Source: Nonomuraea zeae (GTDB lineage: Bacteria; Actinomycetota; Actinomycetes; Streptosporangiales; Streptosporangiaceae). From it: a stretch of DNA of 46,780 nt. This document shows positions 1 through 7,417 of this stretch, in pieces. Position numbers and translations under genes: made by a program. A model generated the notes under the pieces. That model was given only the letters and a program-made list of their open reading frames with translations. It made no database searches and had not been told where the DNA came from. Each line of letters opens with the position of its first letter. Within the stretch, counting starts at the first letter, position 1. Location of the stretch: positions 1-46,780 of the forward strand of contig NZ_VCKX01000070.1 of NCBI RefSeq assembly GCF_005889725.1, given 5' to 3'.

Positions 1-795
<795 letters not shown>

Positions 796-815
796 CCCGA
801 CCTCCAGAGTTCTAG

Positions 816-857
816 TGTTCTAGAACAGTTGTAGCCGCCGGACCGCCGATGCGTCAA
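816..857 (-). promoter_or_regulatory. trpB promoter with palindromic operator
   Basis: On the minus strand TTGACG (857-852) and TACAAC (833-828) are separated by 18 bases. Directly downstream, at the expected transcription start, lies the perfect 12-base palindrome TGTTCTAGAACA (816-827). A further TTCTAG at 810-815 makes an 8-base-spaced direct repeat with the TTCTAG inside the palindrome. The layout suggests a repressor site over +1. The binding protein is unknown; a GntR- or TetR-type dimer would fit. Confidence 0.5.
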
Positions 858-881
858 CCATCCCCTTCTCATAAAAACCCT

Positions 882-928
882 AATTCCCTACCAATTGAGT
901 TGACTATAGGGAGCGGTCGATCTACGTT
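882..928 (+). promoter_or_regulatory. Promoter of the tauD leader, with upstream CCTACCAA motif
   Basis: TTGACT (900-905), a 17-base spacer and TACGTT (923-928) form a good sigma-70-type promoter. The predicted start at about 935-936 coincides with the GTG of the leader peptide, so the transcript would be leaderless. Immediately upstream, AATTCCCTACCAATTGAG (882-899) closely matches a motif at 8768-8785 upstream of the LanC-like gene. CCCTA and TAGGG also form an inverted repeat flanking the -35. It probably binds a sulfur-starvation regulator, but the protein is not identifiable here. Confidence 0.6.
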
Positions 929-935
929 GGGAAGC

Positions 936-1088
936 GTGACGACCACGGCTCTGACGATCCGGGGCCACGTGGACTTCTGCCGCGTGGCCAGCGCGCTCTG
1001 TCCCTCCTTCCGTCCGCAGAAGCTCTCTCTCACGGAAGGAAACAACCCATGTCATCCCTGTCCATCGTCCCCGTCGCGGGCCGCATAG
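936..1088 (+). CDS. Sulfur-operon leader peptide (uORF), 50 codons, overlapping tauD start
   Basis: A GTG-initiated uORF placed exactly at the predicted transcription start. Its N-terminal part reads ...LTIRGHVDFCRVASALC, matching the HVDLxRxxSAxC signature of the short leader peptides found before sulfur-assimilation operons in Streptomyces and relatives. Cys codons fall at residues 15 (978) and 22 (999). Unlike the typical leader, which stops just after the last Cys, this frame stays open to a TAG at 1086, 37 bases inside tauD. The probable function is not the peptide itself but ribosome position: stalling at cysteine codons would set the fold of the following RNA. The signature match is seen directly; the mechanism is inferred. 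Confidence 0.7.
   Translation: MTTTALTIRGHVDFCRVASALCPSFRPQKLSLTEGNNPCHPCPSSPSRAA
963..1039 (+). promoter_or_regulatory. Structured tauD leader: two hairpins with complementary loops, SD sequestered
   Basis: Hairpin 1 pairs GGCCACG (963-969) with CGTGGCC (983-989). Hairpin 2 pairs CCTTCCGT (1006-1013) with ACGGAAGG (1032-1039), and the 3' arm contains the Shine-Dalgarno GGAAGG of tauD. The loop of hairpin 1 holds CTTCTGC (974-980), which is the exact complement of GCAGAAG (1016-1022) in the loop of hairpin 2, so a 7-base kissing interaction or an alternative pairing is possible. A ribosome stalled at the Cys codon 999-1001 would cover up to about 1013 and thus free the SD. Confidence 0.55.
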
Positions 1089-1694
1089 GCGCCGAGATCT
1101 CCGGCGTGCGGCTCGGCGGCGACCTGCCCCCCGCCGTGGTGGCGGAGATCCGCCTGGCCCTGCTCGGCCACAAGGTGGTCTTCTTCCGCGTACGAGCACC
1201 TGCCCGCCGAGCTGCGCGATCTGCTCGACCGCCTGCGCGCCGTGCACACCAACCAGTACGACTACGCCCGCGTCGCCGCCGCGGACGACCCGGACCGGGC
1301 CCGCGAGCACGCCAAGGTGTTCTCCTCGACGGTGTTCGAGACCGAGCACCCGGTCGTGCGCGTGCACCCCGAGAGCGGCGAGCGGTCGATCCTGCTGGGC
1401 GACTTCGCCAAGCGCCTGGTGGGGCTGCCCGCGCACGCATCCGCCTCCCTGATCCGGCTGATCCAGGAGCACGTCACGGAGGTGGAGAACACCGTGCGCT
1501 GGCGCTGGTCGCCCGGTGACGTGGCCATCTGGGACAACCGGGCGACGCAGCACCGGGTGGTCCACGACTTCGGTGACCGGCCGCGGCGCCTGCACCGGGT
1601 CACGATCGCGGGAGAGATCCCGGTCGGGGTGGACGGCCGCCCCAGCACCGTGCTGACCGGCGACGCGGCCGACTACTCGCCGATCGCCGCCTGA
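1049..1694 (+). pseudogene. tauD: TauD/TfdA-family dioxygenase, internally deleted and frameshifted
   Basis: TauD enzymes are Fe(II)/2-oxoglutarate dioxygenases that release sulfite from taurine or alkyl sulfates. The first 47 codons (1049-1189) give a normal start, IVPVAGRIGAEISGVRL...HKVVFFR. The reading then continues only in another frame from 1191, YEHLPAELRDLLDRL...VHTNQYDY through WSPGDVAIWDNRATQHRVV to the end at 1694. Against TauD (about 283 residues) some 80 or more residues between FFRD and the AYE helix are gone, including the HxD iron ligands. The distal His and the 2-oxoglutarate Arg remain. A CCGCG sequence would be expected at both original ends (FFRD and TAYE codons), suggesting a short-homology deletion. 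The upstream leader is intact. An assembly collapse is the alternative. Confidence 0.8.
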
Positions 1695-1707
1695 GCTCCC
1701 CCCGTAC

Positions 1708-1737
1708 GGCCCCGGCCCCAATGACGTGGCCGGGGCC
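1708..1737. terminator. Hairpin after the tauD pseudogene
   Basis: A perfect 10-base stem, GGCCCCGGCC (1708-1717) with GGCCGGGGCC (1728-1737), lies 14 bases past the tauD stop, with no T-run. It is a likely terminator or 3' stabiliser in a convergent gap. Confidence 0.6.
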
Positions 1738-1791
1738 ACAGGCATGTCCGGAGCCGGTCCGGAGGCGGCAGCCCGCGGTGCCCCGCGAAAC

Positions 1792-1830
1792 AGGGACGGC
1801 CGCCCGGTGCGTGACCGGGCGGCCGTCCCT
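1792..1830. terminator. Bidirectional terminator, 17-bp perfect stem
   Basis: AGGGACGGCCGCCCGGT (1792-1808) pairs base for base with 1814-1830 around the 5-base loop GCGTG. It sits between the convergent tauD pseudogene and the sulfonate operon, 17 bases from the last operon gene, so it can end transcription from both sides. Confidence 0.75.
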
Positions 1831-1846
1831 GCGAGTCTGGGCAGCC

Positions 1847-2533
1847 TCAGGGATGAGGGAGGAAACGGCCGAAGCGGCCCTGGTGGTAGAGGAGGGGGCG
1901 GCCGGTGCCGTGCACCCTGGCCTCGGCGACCAGCCCGACGACGAGGATGTGGTCACCGACGTCCACGGTCTCGTGCGGCAGGCAGATCAGGTGCGCCGAG
2001 ACGTCCTGGAGCAGCGGCGCGCCCAGCGGGCCCGGCCGCCACCTGGTGGGCTCGGCGAAGCGATCAATGTCCTTGCGCGCGAACCTCGTAGCCAGCTCCG
2101 CCTGGTCCCCGGCCAGCACGTTCACCGCGAAGTGATCCGCCGCCCGCAGCGAGGGCCAGGTGGTCGAAGAGCGGTCCACGTAAAACGACACCAGCGGCGG
2201 GTCCAGGCTGACCGAGGAGAACGACGTCGCCGTCAGCCCGACCGGGATGCCGTCGCTCTGGGCGGTGATGACGACGACGCCGGCCGCGTGCACGGCCAGG
2301 GCCCGCCGGTATCCGTCGGCGTCCACCCCGCGGCCGGGCGGCCGCCGGTCCGCCGCGGACGGCGCGCGGCGGGCGTCCCGCGGCAGGCCGGGCTCGCCCC
2401 GCCAGGCGCCGGCCTCCCGCGACGAGCCGGCCGCCGAGCGGCCCCGCGCGGGGCGGCCATCCCGCGACGGCGGCAGCGGCTGCCGGGTGTCCCTGGTCAA
2501 CCGGAGCTCCCGCTCCGGCCTGGTCTCCGTCAT
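1847..2533 (-). CDS. Flavin reductase (RutF/HpaC/DszD-like), last gene of sulfonate operon
   Basis: Uses NAD(P)H to make reduced FMN for a partner monooxygenase. The core from about residue 75, GYRRALAVHAAGVVVITAQ...GLTATSFSSVSLDPPLVSFYV, then HFAVNVLAGDQAELATRFA and near the C-terminus HGTGRPLLYHQGRF, is the split-barrel flavin reductase domain. The protein has 228 residues. The start at 2533 overlaps the preceding gene by ATGA. Residues 1-70 are an unusual Arg/Pro/Gly-rich stretch with no family match, coded by repetitive GC-rich DNA; the domain could start later. It is the second flavin-reducing enzyme in the operon, of a different fold from its neighbour. Confidence 0.85.
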   Translation of the reverse strand: MTETRPERELRLTRDTRQPLPPSRDGRPARGRSAAGSSREAGAWRGEPGLPRDARRAPSAADRRPPGRGVDADGYRRALAVHAAGVVVITAQSDGIPVGLTATSFSSVSLDPPLVSFYVDRSSTTWPSLRAADHFAVNVLAGDQAELATRFARKDIDRFAEPTRWRPGPLGAPLLQDVSAHLICLPHETVDVGDHILVVGLVAEARVHGTGRPLLYHQGRFGRFLPHP

Positions 2534-3054
2534 CGGTACGCCCCTTCCTTGACCACTGCGGCCACCTGGCCGGCGACCCGGTCCGCCCACGCCGCCAGCA
2601 CCTCCTCGATCTGCGGGATCTGCGACTCCAGCACCGCCAGTCCGGGCGTCGGCACGACGGCGCCCAGCTCCACCAGCAGCGGCCGCAGATGCACCTCCAC
2701 CGCCAGCGAGTGCTTCGGGTCTCCCATGACCAGCAGCGGCAGTGCCGCCTTCCCGGCCAGCGCGTCCGGCGGCAGCCGGTCCGCGAACGCCTTGAGCAGC
2801 CCGGTATAGGTGCCCTTGTAGGTCGGGCTGGCCACCACCAGCACGCTCGCCTCGCGCACCAGGCTCAGCGCCGCCTCGACCCCGGCCGATTTGCCGGGCG
2901 CGAGCAGGTCCGGCCCGAGCGTGGACAGATCCACCACCTCGTACGGCCCGGCGGCCCCGATCCGGCTGCCGACCGCCTGGGCGGCCTCGGCGGCCACGGT
3001 CAAAGTCCTGGAGCCCGGACGGGGGTTGCCGACCAGGGTGACGATGCCGCTCAT
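2530..3054 (-). CDS. NADPH-dependent FMN reductase (SsuE/MsuE family)
   Basis: A flavodoxin-fold reductase of 174 residues. It begins MSGIVTLVGNPRPGSRTLTVA, with the GNPRPGSRT phosphate-binding loop. VVASPTYKGTYTGLLKAFADRLP is the second flavin-contacting segment typical of SsuE/MsuE, and PLLVMGDPKHSLAVEVHLRPLLVELGA follows. It supplies FMNH2 to the LLM monooxygenase encoded just upstream, with which it shares the 4-base ATGA overlap (3051-3054). The stop overlaps the next gene's start (2530-2533). It acts in the cytoplasm, in desulfonation under sulfate limitation. Confidence 0.88.
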   Translation of the reverse strand: MSGIVTLVGNPRPGSRTLTVAAEAAQAVGSRIGAAGPYEVVDLSTLGPDLLAPGKSAGVEAALSLVREASVLVVASPTYKGTYTGLLKAFADRLPPDALAGKAALPLLVMGDPKHSLAVEVHLRPLLVELGAVVPTPGLAVLESQIPQIEEVLAAWADRVAGQVAAVVKEGAYR

Positions 3055-4382
3055 CGCGCCACCGCCACTTCGCGCGGCGTGGCGTAGCGGGAGCCGGGTC
3101 TGTCCAGCCCGTAGTTCTCGCGCAGCGTGCGGCCCTCGTACTCGTACCGGAACAGGCCCCTGACCTGCAGCTCCGGCACGACGTAGTCGACGAAGTCGGA
3201 CAGGCCGCCGGGCAGGATCGGCGGCATGATGTTGAACCCGTCGGCCGCCTCGCTGAAGAACCATTCCTGGAGCTGGTCGGCGATCTGCTCGGGCGTCCCG
3301 GCCACGACCCGGTGGCCGCGGCCGCCCGCCAGGCGGCCGAGCAGCTGCCTGACCGTGAGGTCCTCGCGCCTGGCCAGGTCCACCACGAGCTTGCGGCGGC
3401 TCTGCGCGCCCTCGGTCTCGACGGGCACGTCGGGCAGCGGCCGGTCCAGCGCGTCCTCGGTCAGCTCTATGCCGGTCATGGTGGACAGCTGCGCCAGGCC
3501 GTACGCGGGGATGATGAGGTCCTCCAGCTCCTTCTCCAGCAGCAGCGCCTCGCGCTCGGTCGAGCCGATGATCGGCGAGATGCCCGGCAGGACGAGCAGC
3601 TCGTCCGGCTGCCTCCCGTGCGCCACCAGCCGGCGCTTGAGGTCGGCGTAGAACTCCTGGCCTTCGGCGAGCGTCTGCTGCGCGGTGAAGACGGCCTCGG
3701 CGTGGCGGGCGGCGAAGTCCTTTCCGGCCTCCGACGAGCCGGCCTGCACGAGGAGCGGATGGCCCTGGGGCGGGCGAGAGGTGTTCAGCGGGCCGCGCAC
3801 CGCGAAGTGCTCGCCCGCGTGCTCGATCGCGTGGATCTTGCCGGTGTCGGCGTAGAGGCCGCCGACCCGGTCGCCCACGATCGCGTCGTCCTCCCAGCTG
3901 TCCCACAGCTTGCGGGTGACCTCCAGGAACTCGGCGGCCCTGGCGTAGCGGTCGGCGTGCGCCGGACGTTCGATGCCGAAGTTGCGGGCCTCGGCCTCGC
4001 CGGCGGAGGTGACGATGTTCCAGCCGGCCCGGCCGCCGCTGATGTGGTCGAGCGAGGCGAACTTGCGCGCCACGTGGAAGGGCTCGTTGTACGTCGTCGA
4101 CACGGTGGCGATGAGGCCGATGTGGTCGGTGACGGCGGCCAGGGCGGACAGGAGCGTGAGCGGTTCGAGACCGCCCAGGGCGTTGTGCCGGACGTTGCCG
4201 TGCAGGGCCACGCCGTCGGCGAGGAAGACGGAGTCCAGCTTGCCGCGCTCGGCGATCCTGGCCAGCTCCTGGTAGTGGCGGACGTCGGCGAGACGGGCCG
4301 GCTCGGTGCGCGGGTGCCGCCAGGCCGCCTCGTGGTGGCCGACGCCCATGAGGAAGGCGTTCAGGTGGAGCTTTCTCGTCAC
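3051..4382 (-). CDS. LLM flavin monooxygenase (NtaA/SnaA/DszA-like)
   Basis: A two-component FMNH2-dependent monooxygenase of 443 residues, the usual length for the NtaA/SnaA/SoxA/DszA branch of luciferase-like enzymes. Landmarks are LHLNAFLMGVGHHEAAWRHP at the N-terminus, KLDSVFLADG, HISGGRAGWNIVTSA with the family GRAGWNxVT motif, and HPLLVQAGSSEAGKDFAARHAEAVFTA. The branch includes sulfone and nitrilotriacetate oxygenases; here the genes around it point to C-S cleavage of an imported sulfonate or sulfone. The GTG start at 4382 overlaps the permease stop (GTGA). The exact substrate cannot be read from sequence. Confidence 0.88.
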   Translation of the reverse strand: MTRKLHLNAFLMGVGHHEAAWRHPRTEPARLADVRHYQELARIAERGKLDSVFLADGVALHGNVRHNALGGLEPLTLLSALAAVTDHIGLIATVSTTYNEPFHVARKFASLDHISGGRAGWNIVTSAGEAEARNFGIERPAHADRYARAAEFLEVTRKLWDSWEDDAIVGDRVGGLYADTGKIHAIEHAGEHFAVRGPLNTSRPPQGHPLLVQAGSSEAGKDFAARHAEAVFTAQQTLAEGQEFYADLKRRLVAHGRQPDELLVLPGISPIIGSTEREALLLEKELEDLIIPAYGLAQLSTMTGIELTEDALDRPLPDVPVETEGAQSRRKLVVDLARREDLTVRQLLGRLAGGRGHRVVAGTPEQIADQLQEWFFSEAADGFNIMPPILPGGLSDFVDYVVPELQVRGLFRYEYEGRTLRENYGLDRPGSRYATPREVAVAR

Positions 4383-5362
4383 GTGGTCCTCCAGGTGGAG
4401 AATCGGCGCTCGACGCCGACCAGGAGCAGGTTGAACAGCAGGCCGAGCACGGAGATGGTGATGATCCCCGCGTACATGTCGGGGATGCGGAAGCTGGACT
4501 GGGTGTCGAGGATCAGGTAGCCGAGCCCGGCCTTGGCGCCGACCATCTCGGCGAACAGCAGGACGAGGATCGAGTACGCCCCCGCCAGCCGGACGCCGGT
4601 GAAGATGGTCGGCACGGCGGCGGGCAGGATGACCTTCTGGAACAGGCGCAGCGGGCCCAGGCCCATGGACCTGGCCGACTTGATGAGCAGCGGTTCCACG
4701 GTCTTCACCCCGCTGATGGTGTTGAGCAGGATCGGCCAGGCGCACGCGTACAGGACGAACGTGACCTTCGTCGTCTCCCCGATGCCGAGGATCAGCGTGA
4801 ACACCGGCAGCAGCGCCACCGCCGAGGTGTTGCGGAACAGCTCCAGCAGCGGGGTCAGGAAGTCGGCGACCGGCCGGTACCAGCCGATCAGCAGGCCGAG
4901 CGGGATGGCCAGCAGGATGGCCAGGCCGAAGCCGGCCAGCGAGCGGGCCAGCGACGCCTGGAGGTGCTCGGACAGCTGCCCGCCGATCAGCAGGTCGTAC
5001 CAGGCGACCAGGTTCTCCGAGAGCGGGGGCACGAAGACCGGGTCCACCACGCCGAGCCTGGGCAGGACCTCCCACGCGGCGAGGAGGAGCAGGATGGCGG
5101 TGGAGTTCGTGGCCGCCCGCCCGGCCTTCCTGCCGAAGGCCCGCTTCCTGCGCGGCGCCGGAGCGAGCGCGACCGCGGGCCCGCCGGGCTCGATGGGCTC
5201 GCCGGGATCGTCCGGCGGGGCCGGTTCGTCGGGCTCGGCCTCGTCGTCCGGCAGGTCGTACCAGTGGACGTCACCGGGGAGCCGCTCGCTCACCGCGGAT
5301 CGCCTCCCGGCGGCAGGAGCGACGGCGGTCTCGACGATCTTGGCGAGGGGAGTCTCAGCCAT
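4379..5362 (-). CDS. ssuC: ABC sulfonate importer permease
   Basis: Inner-membrane permease of the SsuC/TauC type, 327 residues. After an unusual cytoplasmic N-terminal extension of about 85 residues rich in Pro, Glu and Asp come the membrane segments, starting STAILLLLAAWEVLP. Then follow SLARSLAGFGLAILLAIPLGLLIGWY, the EAA-type loop KSARSMGLGPLRLFQKVILPAAVPTIFTGVRLA, and FAEMVGAKAGLGYLI. It overlaps the ATPase gene by 8 bases and the LLM gene by 4. It forms the channel for the importer whose other parts are encoded at 5355-7177. The extension is longer than in textbook SsuC, and its role is unknown. Confidence 0.9.
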   Translation of the reverse strand: MAETPLAKIVETAVAPAAGRRSAVSERLPGDVHWYDLPDDEAEPDEPAPPDDPGEPIEPGGPAVALAPAPRRKRAFGRKAGRAATNSTAILLLLAAWEVLPRLGVVDPVFVPPLSENLVAWYDLLIGGQLSEHLQASLARSLAGFGLAILLAIPLGLLIGWYRPVADFLTPLLELFRNTSAVALLPVFTLILGIGETTKVTFVLYACAWPILLNTISGVKTVEPLLIKSARSMGLGPLRLFQKVILPAAVPTIFTGVRLAGAYSILVLLFAEMVGAKAGLGYLILDTQSSFRIPDMYAGIITISVLGLLFNLLLVGVERRFSTWRTT

Positions 5363-6161
5363 GGGAGGTCGCCACCTTTCGCTCCTGTGCCTGGGCCGCC
5401 GCGACCTCGTCGCGCAGCAGGCTCCACACGTGATGGCGGTACTCGCCGAAGACCGGGTCCGCGCGCAGGTCGCCCTCGCGGGAGTCGAAGCGCACCTCGA
5501 TGATCTCCTTGATCCGGCCGGGCCTCGACGTCATCACGGCGACCCGCTGGCCCAGGTAGACGGCCTCGTCGATGCCGTGCGTGATGAAGATGACGGTCTT
5601 GCCGGTCTGCTCCCAGACGTGGACCAGCTCCTCCTGCAGCGACTCCCGCGTCTGGGCGTCCAGCGCGGCGAACGGCTCGTCCATCAGCAGCACGTCGGGA
5701 TCGAAGGCGAGGCTGCGGGCGATGGCCACCCGCTGCCGCATGCCGCCGGACAGCTCGTGCGGGTAGCGGTCCTCGAACCCGCTCAGGCCCACGAGCGCCA
5801 GGTGCTCCCTGGCCCGGCGTGCCCGCTCCTTCCTGGGGACGGACTTGGCCTCCAGCCCGAACTCGACGTTGGCCTGCGCGGTGCGCCACGGGAAGAGCGC
5901 GTACTGCTGGAAGACGATGCCGCGGTCGAGCCCGGGACCCGCGATCGGCGTGCCGTCGATGAGGATCTCGCCGCCGGTCGGCTCGGCGAGCCCGGCGACC
6001 AGGTCGAGCAGGGTGGACTTGCCGCAGCCGCTGGGTCCCACCAGCGTGAGGAACTCGCCCTCGCGCACGTCGAGGTCGATGCCGGACAGCGCGGTGAACG
6101 GCTCGGCGGCGTCGCGGACCTGGAAGGTCTTGGTGGCGTTCCTGATGCTGATCTTGGTCAT
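5355..6161 (-). CDS. ssuB: ABC sulfonate importer ATP-binding protein
   Basis: ATPase of the SsuB/TauB group, 268 residues. Walker A is GPSGCGKST, the Q-loop is QQYALFPW, the signature is ELSGGMRQRVAIARSL, Walker B is DVLLMDEPFAALD, and the H-loop is FITHGIDEA. VGPSGCGKSTLL...FITHGIDEAVYL is characteristic of nitrate/sulfonate/taurine ATPases. Start ATG at 6161 overlaps the binding-protein stop by ATGA. It powers the permease at 4379-5362. Confidence 0.92.
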   Translation of the reverse strand: MTKISIRNATKTFQVRDAAEPFTALSGIDLDVREGEFLTLVGPSGCGKSTLLDLVAGLAEPTGGEILIDGTPIAGPGLDRGIVFQQYALFPWRTAQANVEFGLEAKSVPRKERARRAREHLALVGLSGFEDRYPHELSGGMRQRVAIARSLAFDPDVLLMDEPFAALDAQTRESLQEELVHVWEQTGKTVIFITHGIDEAVYLGQRVAVMTSRPGRIKEIIEVRFDSREGDLRADPVFGEYRHHVWSLLRDEVAAAQAQERKVATSHG

Positions 6162-7177
6162 GAGGTGCTCCCGCCGCCGTAGGGGTTGAACGCGTTGGTG
6201 TAGAGGTCGGCGGCCTTGACCTGGCCCGGCTTGATCTCGCCTTCGCGCTCCAGCCAGCCGATCCACGTCTCGAACTCCTTGGGGGCGATGACCCCGCCCT
6301 TGCCGGCGATGCCGGTGCTCTTCCAGAACCGCACGATGTCCGTGGTCTCGTTGCGGCCGCGCTTGGTGATGATCTGCTCGAACTTGGCGATCACCTCCTC
6401 GCGCGAGTGGGTCTGCGCCCATTCGATGGCCTTGGCGAAGCCGGTCACGAACGTCTTCGTGGTGGCCGGGTTCTCGGCGATGAAGTCCTCGCGCAGGACG
6501 ACGGATCCGGCGGTGAACGGGCCGAACAGCTCGACGTCGGTGAACAGGGGGCGCAGACCGCGGCGTTCGAGCGCCTTGTCCTTGAGCACGCCGCCGAGGG
6601 TGCCGACGTCGAGCTGGCCCTGGCGCAGGGCCTGCTCGGTGTTGACCGGCGGGATGACGACCAGCTGCACCTGCTTGATCTCCTGCGGGGTCAGCCCCTG
6701 GCGCTTGAGGTACTCCTTGATGACGGCCTCGTGGTGGGCGCCGAGGGTGTTGACGCCGATCTTCTTGCCGATGAGGTCGCGGGCGGTCTTGATCGGGCTG
6801 CCGTCCGGCACGTAGTAGCCGTTGAAGGTCTCCTTGTCGGAGCCGTAGTAGCCGGCCACCGCCTTGATCGGGGCCCTGGCCGCCTTGAGCTTGACGATCG
6901 CGCCGTTGAACGCGCCGCCGAAGTCGGTCTGGCCGGTGGCCGCGGACTGGATGTCCTGCGGGCCCGAGGTGGTGTTGCCCACCCACTTGAGCTGGAGGTC
7001 TCCGAGATAGCCGAGCTCCTCGGCCAGCTCGGCATAGGTGACGGTGCCGGCGTTGCCCTGGTAGCGCAGCACCTTCACCTCGGTTTGTCCGGGTCTCGCC
7101 GCTCCCTCGGCCGCGCCGCAGCCGGCCAGCAGGGCAGGCAGCAGCGCGGGCAGGAGGGCATGTCTGATCTTGATCAC
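6158..7177 (-). CDS. ssuA: Sulfonate-binding lipoprotein
   Basis: Extracytoplasmic substrate-binding protein, 339 residues. I chose GTG at 7177: it sits 6 bases after the Shine-Dalgarno AGAGGAAC and gives a clean signal, MIKIRHALLPALLPALLAGC, with lipobox Cys at residue 20. A start 30 bases further upstream is possible but would put the SD inside the gene. The mature part, VLRYQGNAGTVTYAELAEELGYLGDLQLKWVG...GQTDFGGAFNGAIVKLKAA, is the SsuA/NMT1-like fold that feeds SsuBC importers. First gene of a six-gene operon, preceded by a leader peptide. Ligand unknown; organosulfonate by context. Confidence 0.88.
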   Translation of the reverse strand: MIKIRHALLPALLPALLAGCGAAEGAARPGQTEVKVLRYQGNAGTVTYAELAEELGYLGDLQLKWVGNTTSGPQDIQSAATGQTDFGGAFNGAIVKLKAARAPIKAVAGYYGSDKETFNGYYVPDGSPIKTARDLIGKKIGVNTLGAHHEAVIKEYLKRQGLTPQEIKQVQLVVIPPVNTEQALRQGQLDVGTLGGVLKDKALERRGLRPLFTDVELFGPFTAGSVVLREDFIAENPATTKTFVTGFAKAIEWAQTHSREEVIAKFEQIITKRGRNETTDIVRFWKSTGIAGKGGVIAPKEFETWIGWLEREGEIKPGQVKAADLYTNAFNPYGGGSTS

Positions 7178-7181
7178 GATG

Positions 7182-7215
7182 GTTCCTCTGCGGGAACGCG
7201 CCGGCACACCGGCGC
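7182..7215 (-). promoter_or_regulatory. Two hairpins before ssuA, one covering its SD
   Basis: On the minus strand GCGCCGG/CCGGCGC (7215-7198, loop TGTG) forms a 7-base stem. It is followed directly by GTTCC (7197-7193) pairing with GGAAC (7186-7182), which includes most of the ssuA Shine-Dalgarno. The region follows the leader peptide stop by 33 bases and is a plausible attenuation switch. The short second stem makes this less certain than the tauD leader. Confidence 0.4.
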
Positions 7216-7247
7216 AGGGGGGAACGAGGTCGGCTCGAACTTCGTGA

Positions 7248-7322
7248 TCAGCGACACTGCGCGCTGGCGACGTGGCCGAAGTCCACGTGCGGGCGCCGGG
7301 TCAGATAAAGGCCCTGGCTCAT
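7248..7322 (-). CDS. Leader peptide of the ssu operon, 24 residues
   Basis: ATG at 7322 opens a 24-codon ORF whose second half reads LTRRPHVDFGHVASAQCR followed by TGA. It has the RRxHVDxxxxxSAxC signature of actinobacterial sulfur-operon leader peptides. The single Cys codon is the penultimate sense codon. The predicted transcription start falls on the A of the ATG, so translation would be leaderless, exactly as in the tauD leader. Cysteine-tRNA supply could therefore control ribosome pausing and downstream ssuA expression. Such short genes are usually left out of annotations. Confidence 0.75.
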   Translation of the reverse strand: MSQGLYLTRRPHVDFGHVASAQCR

Positions 7323-7329
7323 GCCTATG

Positions 7330-7380
7330 AAACTACGAGGCACGATCGATAAAGTCAACATTTCCTACTTGGGATACATG
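7330..7380 (-). promoter_or_regulatory. ssu operon promoter and upstream motif
   Basis: Minus-strand TTGACT (7358-7353), 17-base spacer, TAGTTT (7335-7330); start predicted at about 7322. The -35 hexamer is identical to that of the tauD leader. Directly upstream, TATCCCAAGTAGGAAATG (7376-7359) shares its TATCCCAA block, and less strictly its AAATG end, with the 8768-8790 motif. Confidence 0.6.
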
Positions 7381-7417
7381 AATTTGGCCGGCGAAGGCCG
7401 TTCCCCCCGGGCCCAGC

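Noticed and set aside
963..1039. tauD leader as a SAM-I/SAM-IV riboswitch (CCCTCCTTCCGTCCGC looked similar).
   Set aside because: The CGGCAACC core and the expected P1/P3 elements are absent, and the uORF signature explains the region better.
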